Assembly (NCBI GenBank): GCA_016930695.1 | Contig: JAFGGD010000045.1 | Location: forward strand, 62,001 to 126,000 | Reading direction: 5' to 3' | Length of the DNA: 64,000 nt | Origin: Candidatus Eisenbacteria bacterium | GTDB lineage: Bacteria; Orphanbacterota; Orphanbacteria; Orphanbacterales; Orphanbacteraceae | Shown: piece after piece, positions 42,826-50,564 of the stretch | How positions within the stretch are numbered: position 1 is the first letter of the stretch | How the letters are laid out: the number at the start of each line of letters is the position of its first letter | Made by a program: the position numbers and the translations under genes | Notes under the pieces: generated by a model | What the model was told of the DNA's origin: nothing | What the model saw: the letters and a program-made list of their open reading frames with translations, nothing else | Database searches by the model: none

Positions 42826-45224
42826 GAATCAAAAAAAAGCCGTTCCTGACGGTCCTGCTTTTCCTTCTCCTGCTCCCCGCGGCGGTCGCCGGGGAGGACA
42901 GCTGGGAGGTGTACCTGAGCCAGAGGAGCGTCGTGCAAGCGGCGCGCGACGGGCGTTATCTCTATTTCGCCACCGGTGGAGGCGGACTTCGCTGGGACAC
43001 GGTTCAGCAACAGTACGAGGCGATCCTGCCGAACGACGGCCTGCCGAGCGTGAACGTGGTTTCCGTGGCGGTGGACCGCCTGGGGAACAAGTGGTTCGGC
43101 CACGGCGACATTGACCTGGGAGTTTCCGTTCTGGACGCGGAGGGACGGTGGCGCGTCATCAGCTCCTTCGAGGGACTGCTCCTCACTTCCGGGAAGAAGG
43201 TGAACACCATTTACGCCGTGGGCGATTCGGTCTGGGTGGGGACCGAGAGCGGCGCCACCCTCTTCGAGGCCGGAGAGAGGAAATCGGTGGTGACCCAGGA
43301 CAAGGAAGGGATCATTTCCGACAACATCCTCAGCATTACCTCGGGGGGGGGGAAGGTGTGGTTCGGCACCGACAAGGGGCTCTCACGGTACAGCCGGGGG
43401 GAGGTAAGAAACTACCGGCCCGAGACGGACGATCTCCCTTCGATGGAGGTGATCTCCCTCGCCGTCGATCGCACGGGCAAGGTTTGGGTCGGCACGCCCA
43501 ACGGGATCGCCTGGGTGGTGGACGGCGAAGCCTCGCAGCCCCTGGATTTCGTCGCGCTCCGGCCATACGCCGTTCGGGCGATCGCCTTCGAGGACTCGTC
43601 GGGGGCGGATGTCCCATGGTTCGCCACGAACAACGGGCCGTACCGGAACATGTTCCAGCAGGTGCAGCAGGTGAGCGGAACGCCGATGGGGAACGTGGAC
43701 GCCACGGAATCGATCCTGATCGACGAGGGGGGGGACATCTGGGCGTGCAACTCCCGGCGCTTCATGTTCGAGTGGCAGGCCGCCACGCGGCGTTGGGCGC
43801 CCCACGTCGTTTCCGGAGACATCTCCAGCAACTACGTCGGCGAACTGGCGATCGATCGAAACCACGACATCTGGTGCGCCATGGAGGGGAACGTGGAGGG
43901 ACCGGATTCGCCCGGGCGGGGGATTTCGGTTCTGAAGGGGAACACCTGGTACGCCATGGGCGGAACGATTCTGGGAACCACGATGGTGGACGTGGACGCG
44001 GTGGCGATCGACAGCGCCGGCAACCGCTGGTTCGGCGTCCGCCGCGTCGGCGAAACGCCGGGGAACCTGATCAAGATCGCCGCCTCCGTCACCGGCGTTC
44101 CCGGCACGGAAGACCTGCAGTTTTTCGACCTCTCCGGCGCCGACGGAATCGAGCCGCGGAACCAAGCGGTGTTCAGCGTCGAGGTGGACCCGGACAACAA
44201 CAAGTGGGCGGCGATCACGCGCGTCGGCGTGGGCGTGGTGGACAGCCTGGACGACGAACAGAACCCGGGGAGCCTCGTTCCTCCCTGTATTCCCAACGAC
44301 AACGAAAACCTCGGACCGTCCTCCGTGGACATCACCTTCAGCAGCGACGGCCGTGTGTGGCTCGCTACGGAAGCCAACGGCATTCACGCCGTGAACACCC
44401 TTGGAACGCTGACGTTTGCCGGCGATGATCGCTGCCGCTCCTTCTTCAAGGAGACCTCTCCGCTTCCCGACAACAGCAACTACGCCATCCGCGCCGACGA
44501 CAAGGGCAATGTCTGGGTGGGATCCTTCGGCGGCCTGGTCCGCTTCTCCATCCCGGATTCGATCTGGACCGTTTATACGGAATTCAATACCGGCGGCTCC
44601 CTGCCGGACAACCGGGTGCGTGCGATCGCCTTCGACGGCAGGGGAAACACCTGGGTCGGCACCTTCGGTGGGGGGCTGGCCTGCCTTCTCGCCGACGGAG
44701 AGACCTGGCTGGAACCTTGGAGGGTGATCGCGAACTCGCAGCGCGGATCGAGCCTCACCAGCGATTGGATCACCTCCCTTCAGATCGTAAAGAACGATCT
44801 GGACGAGGAGGAGATCTGGATTTCCACCTGGGGCGGAGGGATCTGCAAATTGGTGGTCGACTGGACCACCGCGGATCAGAGCGACGACGGCAATGAGGAA
44901 CGGCGGATCACGGCGTACCCGAACCCCTACCGTTGGGGGGAGGAGACCGAGCCGGGTTGCGCCTCGCTCTCCGAGGAGACGGTCGCCTTCCATGACGTCG
45001 CCTCCATCGACACGACGGACGGCGAAGTGAGGATCGAGATCTACACCGTCACCGGTGAGCCCGTGCGAACCATCGAGGAACCGCAGGGGACCGGCGCCGA
45101 GGCGGTCTGGTGCTGGGATCTCCGCAACGAGGAAAACGTCCCCGTCGCCTCCGGCGTCTATCTTTTCGTCGTCAAGAGGGGGGACGAAGTGTATCACGTG
45201 GGCCGAACGGCGGTCCTCCGCTGA
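42822..45224 (+). CDS. Exported beta-propeller protein with FlgD/T9SS-like C-terminal domain
   Basis: The 800-residue product has a signal peptide (basic MRIKKK, hydrophobic core, cleavage near residue 24). At least nine propeller-type repeats with the signature G-x-V/T-W-V/F-G-T follow (for example KVWFGTDKGLSRY and NTWVGTFGGGLACL), as in the sensor part of hybrid two-component regulators. The end (about 695-800) resembles FlgD-like or type-IX sorting domains: AYPNPYRWG, VRIEIYTVTGEPVRTI, ASGVYLFVVKRG. No kinase or membrane helix follows. The ATGA overlap with the fusion gene and the terminator after it make it the last gene of this run. Its ligand and function are unknown. Confidence 0.88.
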   Translation: MRIKKKPFLTVLLFLLLLPAAVAGEDSWEVYLSQRSVVQAARDGRYLYFATGGGGLRWDTVQQQYEAILPNDGLPSVNVVSVAVDRLGNKWFGHGDIDLGVSVLDAEGRWRVISSFEGLLLTSGKKVNTIYAVGDSVWVGTESGATLFEAGERKSVVTQDKEGIISDNILSITSGGGKVWFGTDKGLSRYSRGEVRNYRPETDDLPSMEVISLAVDRTGKVWVGTPNGIAWVVDGEASQPLDFVALRPYAVRAIAFEDSSGADVPWFATNNGPYRNMFQQVQQVSGTPMGNVDATESILIDEGGDIWACNSRRFMFEWQAATRRWAPHVVSGDISSNYVGELAIDRNHDIWCAMEGNVEGPDSPGRGISVLKGNTWYAMGGTILGTTMVDVDAVAIDSAGNRWFGVRRVGETPGNLIKIAASVTGVPGTEDLQFFDLSGADGIEPRNQAVFSVEVDPDNNKWAAITRVGVGVVDSLDDEQNPGSLVPPCIPNDNENLGPSSVDITFSSDGRVWLATEANGIHAVNTLGTLTFAGDDRCRSFFKETSPLPDNSNYAIRADDKGNVWVGSFGGLVRFSIPDSIWTVYTEFNTGGSLPDNRVRAIAFDGRGNTWVGTFGGGLACLLADGETWLEPWRVIANSQRGSSLTSDWITSLQIVKNDLDEEEIWISTWGGGICKLVVDWTTADQSDDGNEERRITAYPNPYRWGEETEPGCASLSEETVAFHDVASIDTTDGEVRIEIYTVTGEPVRTIEEPQGTGAEAVWCWDLRNEENVPVASGVYLFVVKRGDEVYHVGRTAVLR

Positions 45225-45228
45225 CCCT

Positions 45229-45268
45229 TCTCCGGCGGGCGGTGGGGCGCCGGAGAGACCCTCTTTTT
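45229..45268 (+). terminator. Intrinsic terminator after the propeller gene
   Basis: A perfect 9-bp stem (TCTCCGGCG at 45229-45237 with CGCCGGAGA at 45248-45256) has a 10-nt loop and is followed by GACCCTCTTTTT. The T run is offset by several bases, so efficiency is uncertain. Confidence 0.6.
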
Positions 45269-45501
45269 CACGCCCACCGCAAGGGTCCTTCCCCTTCATC
45301 GAAGGATTCCGGCGCCGGAGCGGGGCCTTTCCCCCCCGGCGCTTCTTTCATGGCACATCGCAACGGTGCGGGGGTGCAAGACGCGCCCCTCTCACTCGGG
45401 CTTCCCGCTTCCTCCCCCTCAGGATTAACCGAAAACGGTTCGAAACCACCGAAAAACGCCACATGGGCCTTGCCCCTTTCTTGAACAGAACGAATCGAAA
45501 T

Positions 45502-45517
45502 CGGTACAACCCTTGCT
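45502..45517 (+). promoter_or_regulatory. Sigma54-type promoter of the activator gene
   Basis: CGGTACAACCCTTGCT matches the -24/-12 consensus TGGCACGRNNNTTGCW at 13 of 16 positions. The invariant GG (45503-45504) and GC (45515-45516) are exactly 10 nt apart. The expected start site is near 45528, 32 nt before the CTG start. Confidence 0.65.
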
Positions 45518-45544
45518 TTCCTCTATTCCCGCCAAGGTGGTCGC

Positions 45545-45553
45545 GGGAGGTGA
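45545..45553 (+). promoter_or_regulatory. Ribosome binding site pointing to a CTG start
   Basis: GGGAGGTGA is a near-perfect anti-SD complement. The CTG at 45560 follows at ideal distance, and the last three bases of the site are an in-frame TGA, so translation cannot begin further upstream in this frame. Confidence 0.7.
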
Positions 45554-45559
45554 AACGCC

Positions 45560-47017
45560 CTGAAAAACATCACGATCATCGACCGCAGGAAAGAATCGGT
45601 CCGCAAGCTGGAGTCGTCGCTCAAGAACCGGGGATACCAGGTTCTGAGTTACACCGACGAGCGACGGGCGCTGGGAAGGATCCACGAGGAACGGCCCGAC
45701 CTGGTCATATCGGAGCTGGCGCTCCGCACCATGTCGGGACCGGAGATCCTCCGGCAGATCAAGCGGATCGATTCGGCGATCCCGGTCATCATCATCACGG
45801 AGCATTCCAACACGCAGGACGCCATCGACTCGATGCGCGAAGGGGCCTACGACTATTTCGCCAAGCCGTTGGACACGGAGAAAACTCTTGCGGCGATCGA
45901 AAAGGCCCTTCACGTCTCGCTTCCGGACGAAAATTGGGAGGAGGAGGAGAAGGGGACGGAAATCCGCGCCGGCGAGGGGAATCCGCTCATCGGGCGCAGC
46001 GCGGAGATGGTGGAGATCTACAAACGGATCGGGCAGGTCGCCTCGTCGGACGCGGCGGTGCTGATCCAGGGAGAGAGCGGCACCGGCAAGGAACTGGTGG
46101 CGCGGGCGATCCACGAAAACAGCCGGCGCAGGAACGGACCCTTCCTGGCGGTCAACTGCGCGGCGATCCCGGAGACGCTCCTCGAAAGCGAACTCTTCGG
46201 ATACGAGAGAGGCGCCTTCACCGGCGCCCTCGGCCGGAAGACGGGGAAATTCGAACAGGCGAGCGGCGGGACGATCTTCCTGGACGAGATCGGCGACATG
46301 AGCATGCCGATCCAGAGCAAAGCGCTCCGGGTCCTGCAGGAACAGGCCTTTACGCGCGTCGGAGGAAGGGAGACCGTGCGGACCGACACGCGTGTCGTGG
46401 CGGCCACCAATAAAAGTCTGGTGAGCTGCATGAAGGAGGGGACCTTCCGTGTGGACCTCTTCTACCGGCTCAAGGTCGTCTCCATCTTCCTGCCTCCTCT
46501 TCGTGAGCGGGGGGACGACGTTCTCCTGCTGGCGGAGCATTTCCTCAGAAAATACGCGCTCCGCTCGAAGCGGAGGATACGGGGATTTTCGCCCTCGGCG
46601 CTGGAACTCCTCAGGGAACACGACTGGCCGGGAAACGTCCGTGAGCTGGAGAACGGTATCCAGACCGCGGTGCTTCTGAGCAAAACCGGCATGATCGCTC
46701 CGGAGGATTTGCCCGTCGGTTCGGATCGGCGCGGGGGATCTCATCAGGCCGCCGGGTCGGAAGGGGAGGATCTCGCCGATTCCTTCCGGCACGTGCTCGA
46801 ACCGGTCTTCGGCTCGCTCACCGCCGAGAACCGCGGCGCCCTCTACGACCGGACGGTGGGGGAGTTCGAGAAAGCGCTGATCGGTCTCGCCCTCGAGCGT
46901 GTCGGCGGGAACCAGGTCAAGGCCTCGCAGCTGCTCGGCATCAGCCGGAATACTCTGCGGAATCGGATCGACCGCTTCCGGGTGCGGCAGAGCGGGAAGA
47001 CGCCACCGGTCTTTTAA
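45560..47017 (+). CDS. Sigma54-dependent NtrC-family activator with Glu in place of the phospho-acceptor Asp
   Basis: This predicted enhancer-binding protein (485 residues) has a receiver-like domain (1-118), a AAA+ domain with Walker A GESGTGKE (171-178), GAFTGA (218-223) and Walker B TIFLDEIG, then a Fis-type helix-turn-helix (about 447-472). The receiver keeps Thr80 and Lys102, but the phospho-acceptor is Glu52 (VISELALRTMSG) and the acidic pair is reduced to D8-R9. No ATG, GTG or TTG lies between the TGA at 45551 and the ATG at 45731. CTG 45560 with its strong SD restores the whole receiver, whereas ATG 45731 would remove half of it. It resembles PrsR-type regulators of exosortase loci. 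Confidence 0.9.
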   Translation: MKNITIIDRRKESVRKLESSLKNRGYQVLSYTDERRALGRIHEERPDLVISELALRTMSGPEILRQIKRIDSAIPVIIITEHSNTQDAIDSMREGAYDYFAKPLDTEKTLAAIEKALHVSLPDENWEEEEKGTEIRAGEGNPLIGRSAEMVEIYKRIGQVASSDAAVLIQGESGTGKELVARAIHENSRRRNGPFLAVNCAAIPETLLESELFGYERGAFTGALGRKTGKFEQASGGTIFLDEIGDMSMPIQSKALRVLQEQAFTRVGGRETVRTDTRVVAATNKSLVSCMKEGTFRVDLFYRLKVVSIFLPPLRERGDDVLLLAEHFLRKYALRSKRRIRGFSPSALELLREHDWPGNVRELENGIQTAVLLSKTGMIAPEDLPVGSDRRGGSHQAAGSEGEDLADSFRHVLEPVFGSLTAENRGALYDRTVGEFEKALIGLALERVGGNQVKASQLLGISRNTLRNRIDRFRVRQSGKTPPVF

Positions 47018-47069
47018 GGGCCGGCGGCGGAGGTGACGACGAGACAAGGAGATACGGCTCGTTCCCGGC

Positions 47070-47098
47070 TTGACACCTTGATCCCGGCGTTGTACGTT
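47070..47098 (+). promoter_or_regulatory. Sigma70-type promoter of the polysaccharide export run
   Basis: TTGACA (47070-47075) and TACGTT (47093-47098) are 17 bp apart in the 139-nt spacer before the exporter gene. The -35 is consensus and the -10 matches at four of six positions. No sigma54 element with correct GG-GC spacing was seen here. Confidence 0.6.
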
Positions 47099-47156
47099 CC
47101 CCCTGGCGGTTCGGCGGGCGGGAGCCCCGCATGTTCCGGCCGGAAGAGGGCGACCT

Positions 47157-48125
47157 ATGACACGAGACGGGATCCTGAAGGGATTCGCGGCGGCGCTGTT
47201 CCTCGCCGCGGCGGTTCAGACCTCGGCGCAGGAGAGAGGCCTGAACGTGTACACCATCGGCGTCGGGGATATCCTCCGCGTCTCGGTTTGGCAGGAGCCG
47301 AGCCTGGATCGAGAAGTGGAGGTCGGCATCGACAGCACGATCGTCCTGCCTTTGGTCGGACCGATCCGGGCGGCCGGGTATACACCGGCGCAGCTCTCCC
47401 GCATCCTGACGGAACGGTACTCGCTCTACAAACGGGACATCTCCCAGGTGGAGGTGGTCGTCGTCGAGTACAACAGCCGGGAGATTTTCGTCTTCGGCGA
47501 AGTGGCTCATCCGGGGCCCTTCGCCTTTCAAGAGATACCGGATCTCTGGTCCGTGATCATGAAGGCTGGGGGGCCGACGGGGATGGCCTATCTGCGCGAG
47601 GTGAGAATCCTGCGCGGCGACGGCGAAGGGAGGCGCTCGATTCCGGTGGATCTCAACGCTTTCCTTCTCGGCGCCGTGGAGACGGCCCTTCCCCGGCTTC
47701 AGCCGGGCGATACGGTGTACATCCCGCGCACCAACGTGGAGGGACCGGATGCGTTCTCCACGAACAAGGTCTACGTGTACGGTGAGGTGAGGACCCCGGG
47801 GATGTTCCTCGTCGGGCCGGGGGAGGATCTGATCGGCGCCATCCTGCTCGCGGGAGGGGTGACCGAGTTCGCCGACGTGGAGCACGTTCGTCTCGTGCGG
47901 GCGGACGGGGAGAGGCGGGTCGTTCAGGAGGTGAACCTGGATGATTATCTCCGGCGGGGGGACCTCCGGGCGAACCCGGCCCTGCGGCCGGGGGACACCG
48001 TGGAAGTGGGTCTCCGGAGCAGCAACCGCTTCCGCCGTTTCTTCGAGGACGTCAGGCCGACCCTGTCCACGTTGACGAGCCTCGTCACCGTCTACCTCTT
48101 GGTGGACCGGATCTCGAACAACTGA
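47157..48125 (+). CDS. Polysaccharide export protein, Wza-like
   Basis: This periplasmic/outer-membrane polysaccharide exporter has a signal peptide (cleavage near residue 24, QTSAQ), a Poly_export domain (about 30-105, YTIGVGDILRVSVWQEPSL) and two SLBB domains (about 108-195 and 205-290; VFGEVAHPGPFAF and VYGEVRTPGMFLV). A C-terminal helix (about 298-320) may span the outer membrane as in Wza. There is no lipobox cysteine, unlike E. coli Wza. The 322-residue length fits short Wza homologues. It is followed by chain-length and BY-kinase genes, the standard Wzx/Wzy-type export trio. Confidence 0.93.
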   Translation: MTRDGILKGFAAALFLAAAVQTSAQERGLNVYTIGVGDILRVSVWQEPSLDREVEVGIDSTIVLPLVGPIRAAGYTPAQLSRILTERYSLYKRDISQVEVVVVEYNSREIFVFGEVAHPGPFAFQEIPDLWSVIMKAGGPTGMAYLREVRILRGDGEGRRSIPVDLNAFLLGAVETALPRLQPGDTVYIPRTNVEGPDAFSTNKVYVYGEVRTPGMFLVGPGEDLIGAILLAGGVTEFADVEHVRLVRADGERRVVQEVNLDDYLRRGDLRANPALRPGDTVEVGLRSSNRFRRFFEDVRPTLSTLTSLVTVYLLVDRISNN

Positions 48126-48147
48126 CCACCGGGCTGGGCGATCCGCC

Positions 48148-49857
48148 ATGGACGATTCCCGTCAATCCATCCACCCCCGGGTCCTGGGGGAGATCCTGGC
48201 CAAAAGGAAGTGGCACCTGCTGCTCCCCTTGCTCGTCGTGATCGGCGGTTCCATCTTCCTGATCGAGAGCCTCCCCAAGATCTACAGCGTGCAATCGACG
48301 ATCCTCTTCGAGTCCCAGACCTCGCTCACGCGGGACGTGCAGAGTCACCTCCTTCCCGGATCGCGCTCCAGCGGAAGCCAGCGCCGGGACGACCGAATGG
48401 AGCAGGCGAACCTTCTCCGGATGAAGGTCCTCGCCCCGGAGTTTCTCGGCAACGTGGCCGAGGAGATGGGAGTACTGGAGAACCCGGACCGTTTGGAGCA
48501 AGCCGCGGAGAAGAAGAGGCTGACCGGGGACCCGAAGAGCGTGGAGGCGATCGTCCGCGAAGACGCCACGGGCTGGCTCGGCAGCCTGATCGAGATCAAC
48601 CTGGCCGGGCCGAGCGTATACCAGGTCACCATCGAGGGAAGGCACCCCCGCTTTCTCTACGAGTTGGCGGAGAGGATCAACGCCGATCTCTTCGAGATGG
48701 TGCAGGGAGAGGAACTCTCCCGCATACGGGCCGCCTCGGATTTCACCGACGAGCAGATGCGCCTTTACAAGGACAAGGTGGACGAGGCGCAGCGCGAGCT
48801 GGACCGTTTTCTGGAAACCCACCGCGTGAGCGACCAGGGGGAGCCGGTCACCCGCGTCGATCCGAACGTGGTGGACCGCCTCGCCGAGGAGACCGGCTTC
48901 GAGATCCTGCGGATCACCGAGGACCTACAGGAGACCCGCGCGATCCTGGAGCAGTCCTACGGATACCGGGTGGAGGACTTTCAGGAGACGGTGAGCCCGG
49001 AGATCGCCCTCCGCGTGGAGAGGCTCGTCTCTCTGGAGAAACAACTCGGTTTCCTTCTACTGGAACGATCCTGGAATGATCCCTCGGTGATCGCGCACAA
49101 CTCGCGCATCGGAGGCGCCCGTCAGGAGATCCGCGACGCCCTCGAACGTTCCGCGCGCACGCTTCTCGCGGGGCGTCCCGGCCGGCAACAGGAACTGGCC
49201 GCCACCGCCGCCTTCGACCGGGTGTTGATCGGGTCGTTGGAGTCGCGGAAGGGCGCGCTGATGCGCCAGACATCGCCCGGAGGGGGTGGTCTCTCGCCGA
49301 GCGCCATCAGCCGCCGGGACCAGCAGCTCCAATTCCTCGAGGAGCAGGTCCGCATCAACGAAGAGATCTACCGGTCCTTTGTTCGCCAGGCCACCTCGAC
49401 GCGCATCTCCGAGGCGGTGGAGAGTGAACAGCTGAACCGCAGCCTGCAGGTGATCAAGCCGCCGCGCTGGCCCAGCAGCCCCGTTCGCCCGAACAAGCCG
49501 CAGCTGTACGCCCTCGCGGTGGTCCTCGGCATCGCCCTCGGTTCGGCGCTGGTGATCGCCGGGGAATACATGGACACGTCGGTCAAGGACGTGCGGGACG
49601 CGGAGGAACTGGTCGGCGCGCCGATTCTGGGAACGATCCCCAAAATCGAGTTCCGTTTCGAGCCCGACCCCAAGAACCGTCTTCGCCGCGGCCTGATCGT
49701 CACCATCGTCGGCGGCATCCTGATCGGCGCGCTGATCGGATGGTTCATCTTCGGCGGCGGCGGGGATGAGGGGAACGACGGGGGAGAGTCCGCCCGGGAG
49801 AGCGGGCACGCCGGCTCGGCGACGGCCGCTTCGGGGGGAGGGGAGGCCGGGCGATGA
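48148..49857 (+). CDS. Wzz/GumC-type chain-length determinant protein
   Basis: This inner-membrane polysaccharide co-polymerase should control chain length and dock to the exporter. The 569-residue product has a first membrane helix (about 24-43), a long coiled-coil periplasmic region (about 195-420) and a proline-rich motif KPPRWPSSPVRPNKP before a second helix (about 453-473). The cytoplasmic piece EYMDTSVKDVRDAEELVGAP comes next. The fused tyrosine kinase usual in Wzc is absent and is encoded by the next gene. Instead a third hydrophobic helix (about 515-536) and a Gly/Ser/Glu-rich tail follow, which is unusual. Confidence 0.92.
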   Translation: MDDSRQSIHPRVLGEILAKRKWHLLLPLLVVIGGSIFLIESLPKIYSVQSTILFESQTSLTRDVQSHLLPGSRSSGSQRRDDRMEQANLLRMKVLAPEFLGNVAEEMGVLENPDRLEQAAEKKRLTGDPKSVEAIVREDATGWLGSLIEINLAGPSVYQVTIEGRHPRFLYELAERINADLFEMVQGEELSRIRAASDFTDEQMRLYKDKVDEAQRELDRFLETHRVSDQGEPVTRVDPNVVDRLAEETGFEILRITEDLQETRAILEQSYGYRVEDFQETVSPEIALRVERLVSLEKQLGFLLLERSWNDPSVIAHNSRIGGARQEIRDALERSARTLLAGRPGRQQELAATAAFDRVLIGSLESRKGALMRQTSPGGGGLSPSAISRRDQQLQFLEEQVRINEEIYRSFVRQATSTRISEAVESEQLNRSLQVIKPPRWPSSPVRPNKPQLYALAVVLGIALGSALVIAGEYMDTSVKDVRDAEELVGAPILGTIPKIEFRFEPDPKNRLRRGLIVTIVGGILIGALIGWFIFGGGGDEGNDGGESARESGHAGSATAASGGGEAGR

Positions 49858-50537
49858 AAGAGACCCGAATCCTGGAAGGCTACGACCCGGAGGCGCCGAG
49901 CGCCATCGAGTTCCGCCGTCTTTACTCGCGCCTCCGCTACAAACAGGCGGGGAAGGCGATCTCTCCTCTCATGGTGACGAGCGCCAAACACGAGGAGGGG
50001 AAAACCACCACCGCCGCTTTTCTGTCGGTCACGATCGCCCGGCAGGAGAAGGGGCGCGTGCTTCTGATGGACATGGACCTCCACAGGCCCCGCATGCATC
50101 GCCTCTTCGGCCTCCCTCTGCGGGGAGGGGCGACGGAGTTGCTTCGCGGGACCGCCGAACCGGAGGAAGTGGTCCGCCCGACGTCACAGGAGAACCTCTT
50201 CATCCTGACCAGCGGATCGATGGTGAAAAGCCCGTCCGCGCTGGTCGATTCCGAGCATGTCGGACCGCTCTTCCGGCGGCTCGCCGCCCTCTACGACACG
50301 GTGGTGATCGATTCTCCCCCGTTGCTTCCGGTGAGCGACGGAATGGTGCTCGCCGGTTCGGTGTCGGCCGTTCTTTTCGTGATTATGGCGGGAAAAACGC
50401 CGCGGGAGGTCGTTCTTCGAGGGAAGGAGATCCTTCGCGACGTGGATGCCCCCTTGGCGGGTGTGGTCATCAACAACACGAAGGGCGCCCTGCCCTACTA
50501 TTACGACTATAAATACTACGGGTATCGGTACAAATAG
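49854..50537 (+). CDS. CpsD/CapB-type bacterial tyrosine kinase
   Basis: BY-kinases of this family autophosphorylate on a tyrosine-rich tail and cycle with the Wzz-like partner to drive polymer assembly. The 227-residue cytoplasmic protein has Walker A in SAKHEEGKTTTA, with HEE where PGE is common, Walker A' LLMDMDLHRP and Walker B VVIDSPPLLPVSD. Its last 13 residues contain seven tyrosines (from YYYDYKYYGYRYK). The split kinase is Gram-positive-like but also occurs in diderm exosortase-type loci. ATG 49854 overlaps the Wzz stop (ATGA). Confidence 0.93.
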   Translation: MKETRILEGYDPEAPSAIEFRRLYSRLRYKQAGKAISPLMVTSAKHEEGKTTTAAFLSVTIARQEKGRVLLMDMDLHRPRMHRLFGLPLRGGATELLRGTAEPEEVVRPTSQENLFILTSGSMVKSPSALVDSEHVGPLFRRLAALYDTVVIDSPPLLPVSDGMVLAGSVSAVLFVIMAGKTPREVVLRGKEILRDVDAPLAGVVINNTKGALPYYYDYKYYGYRYK

Positions 50538-50564
50538 GGCGCCCGGACCCCGGCGGAGTGAGGA

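Larger units (their letters stand above)
45225..45559 (+). other. Intergenic region between the two glycan runs
   Basis: This 335-nt segment has no supported gene. It holds a terminator-like hairpin (45229-45256), a perfect 12-bp palindrome TCCGGCGCCGGA at 45308-45319, a sigma54-type promoter (45502-45517) and a strong SD at 45545-45553. The palindrome lies roughly 190 bp upstream of the sigma54 element, a range where enhancer sites occur, but CG-rich palindromes are common in this genome. Confidence 0.6.

Noticed and set aside
45308-45319. TCCGGCGCCGGA palindrome as an activator binding site
   Set aside because: CG palindromes are frequent in this composition and no second copy at a useful spacing was found.
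45351-45356. TGGCAC as a second sigma54 -24 element
   Set aside because: No GC occurs at the required 10-nt distance; the element at 45502 has correct spacing.
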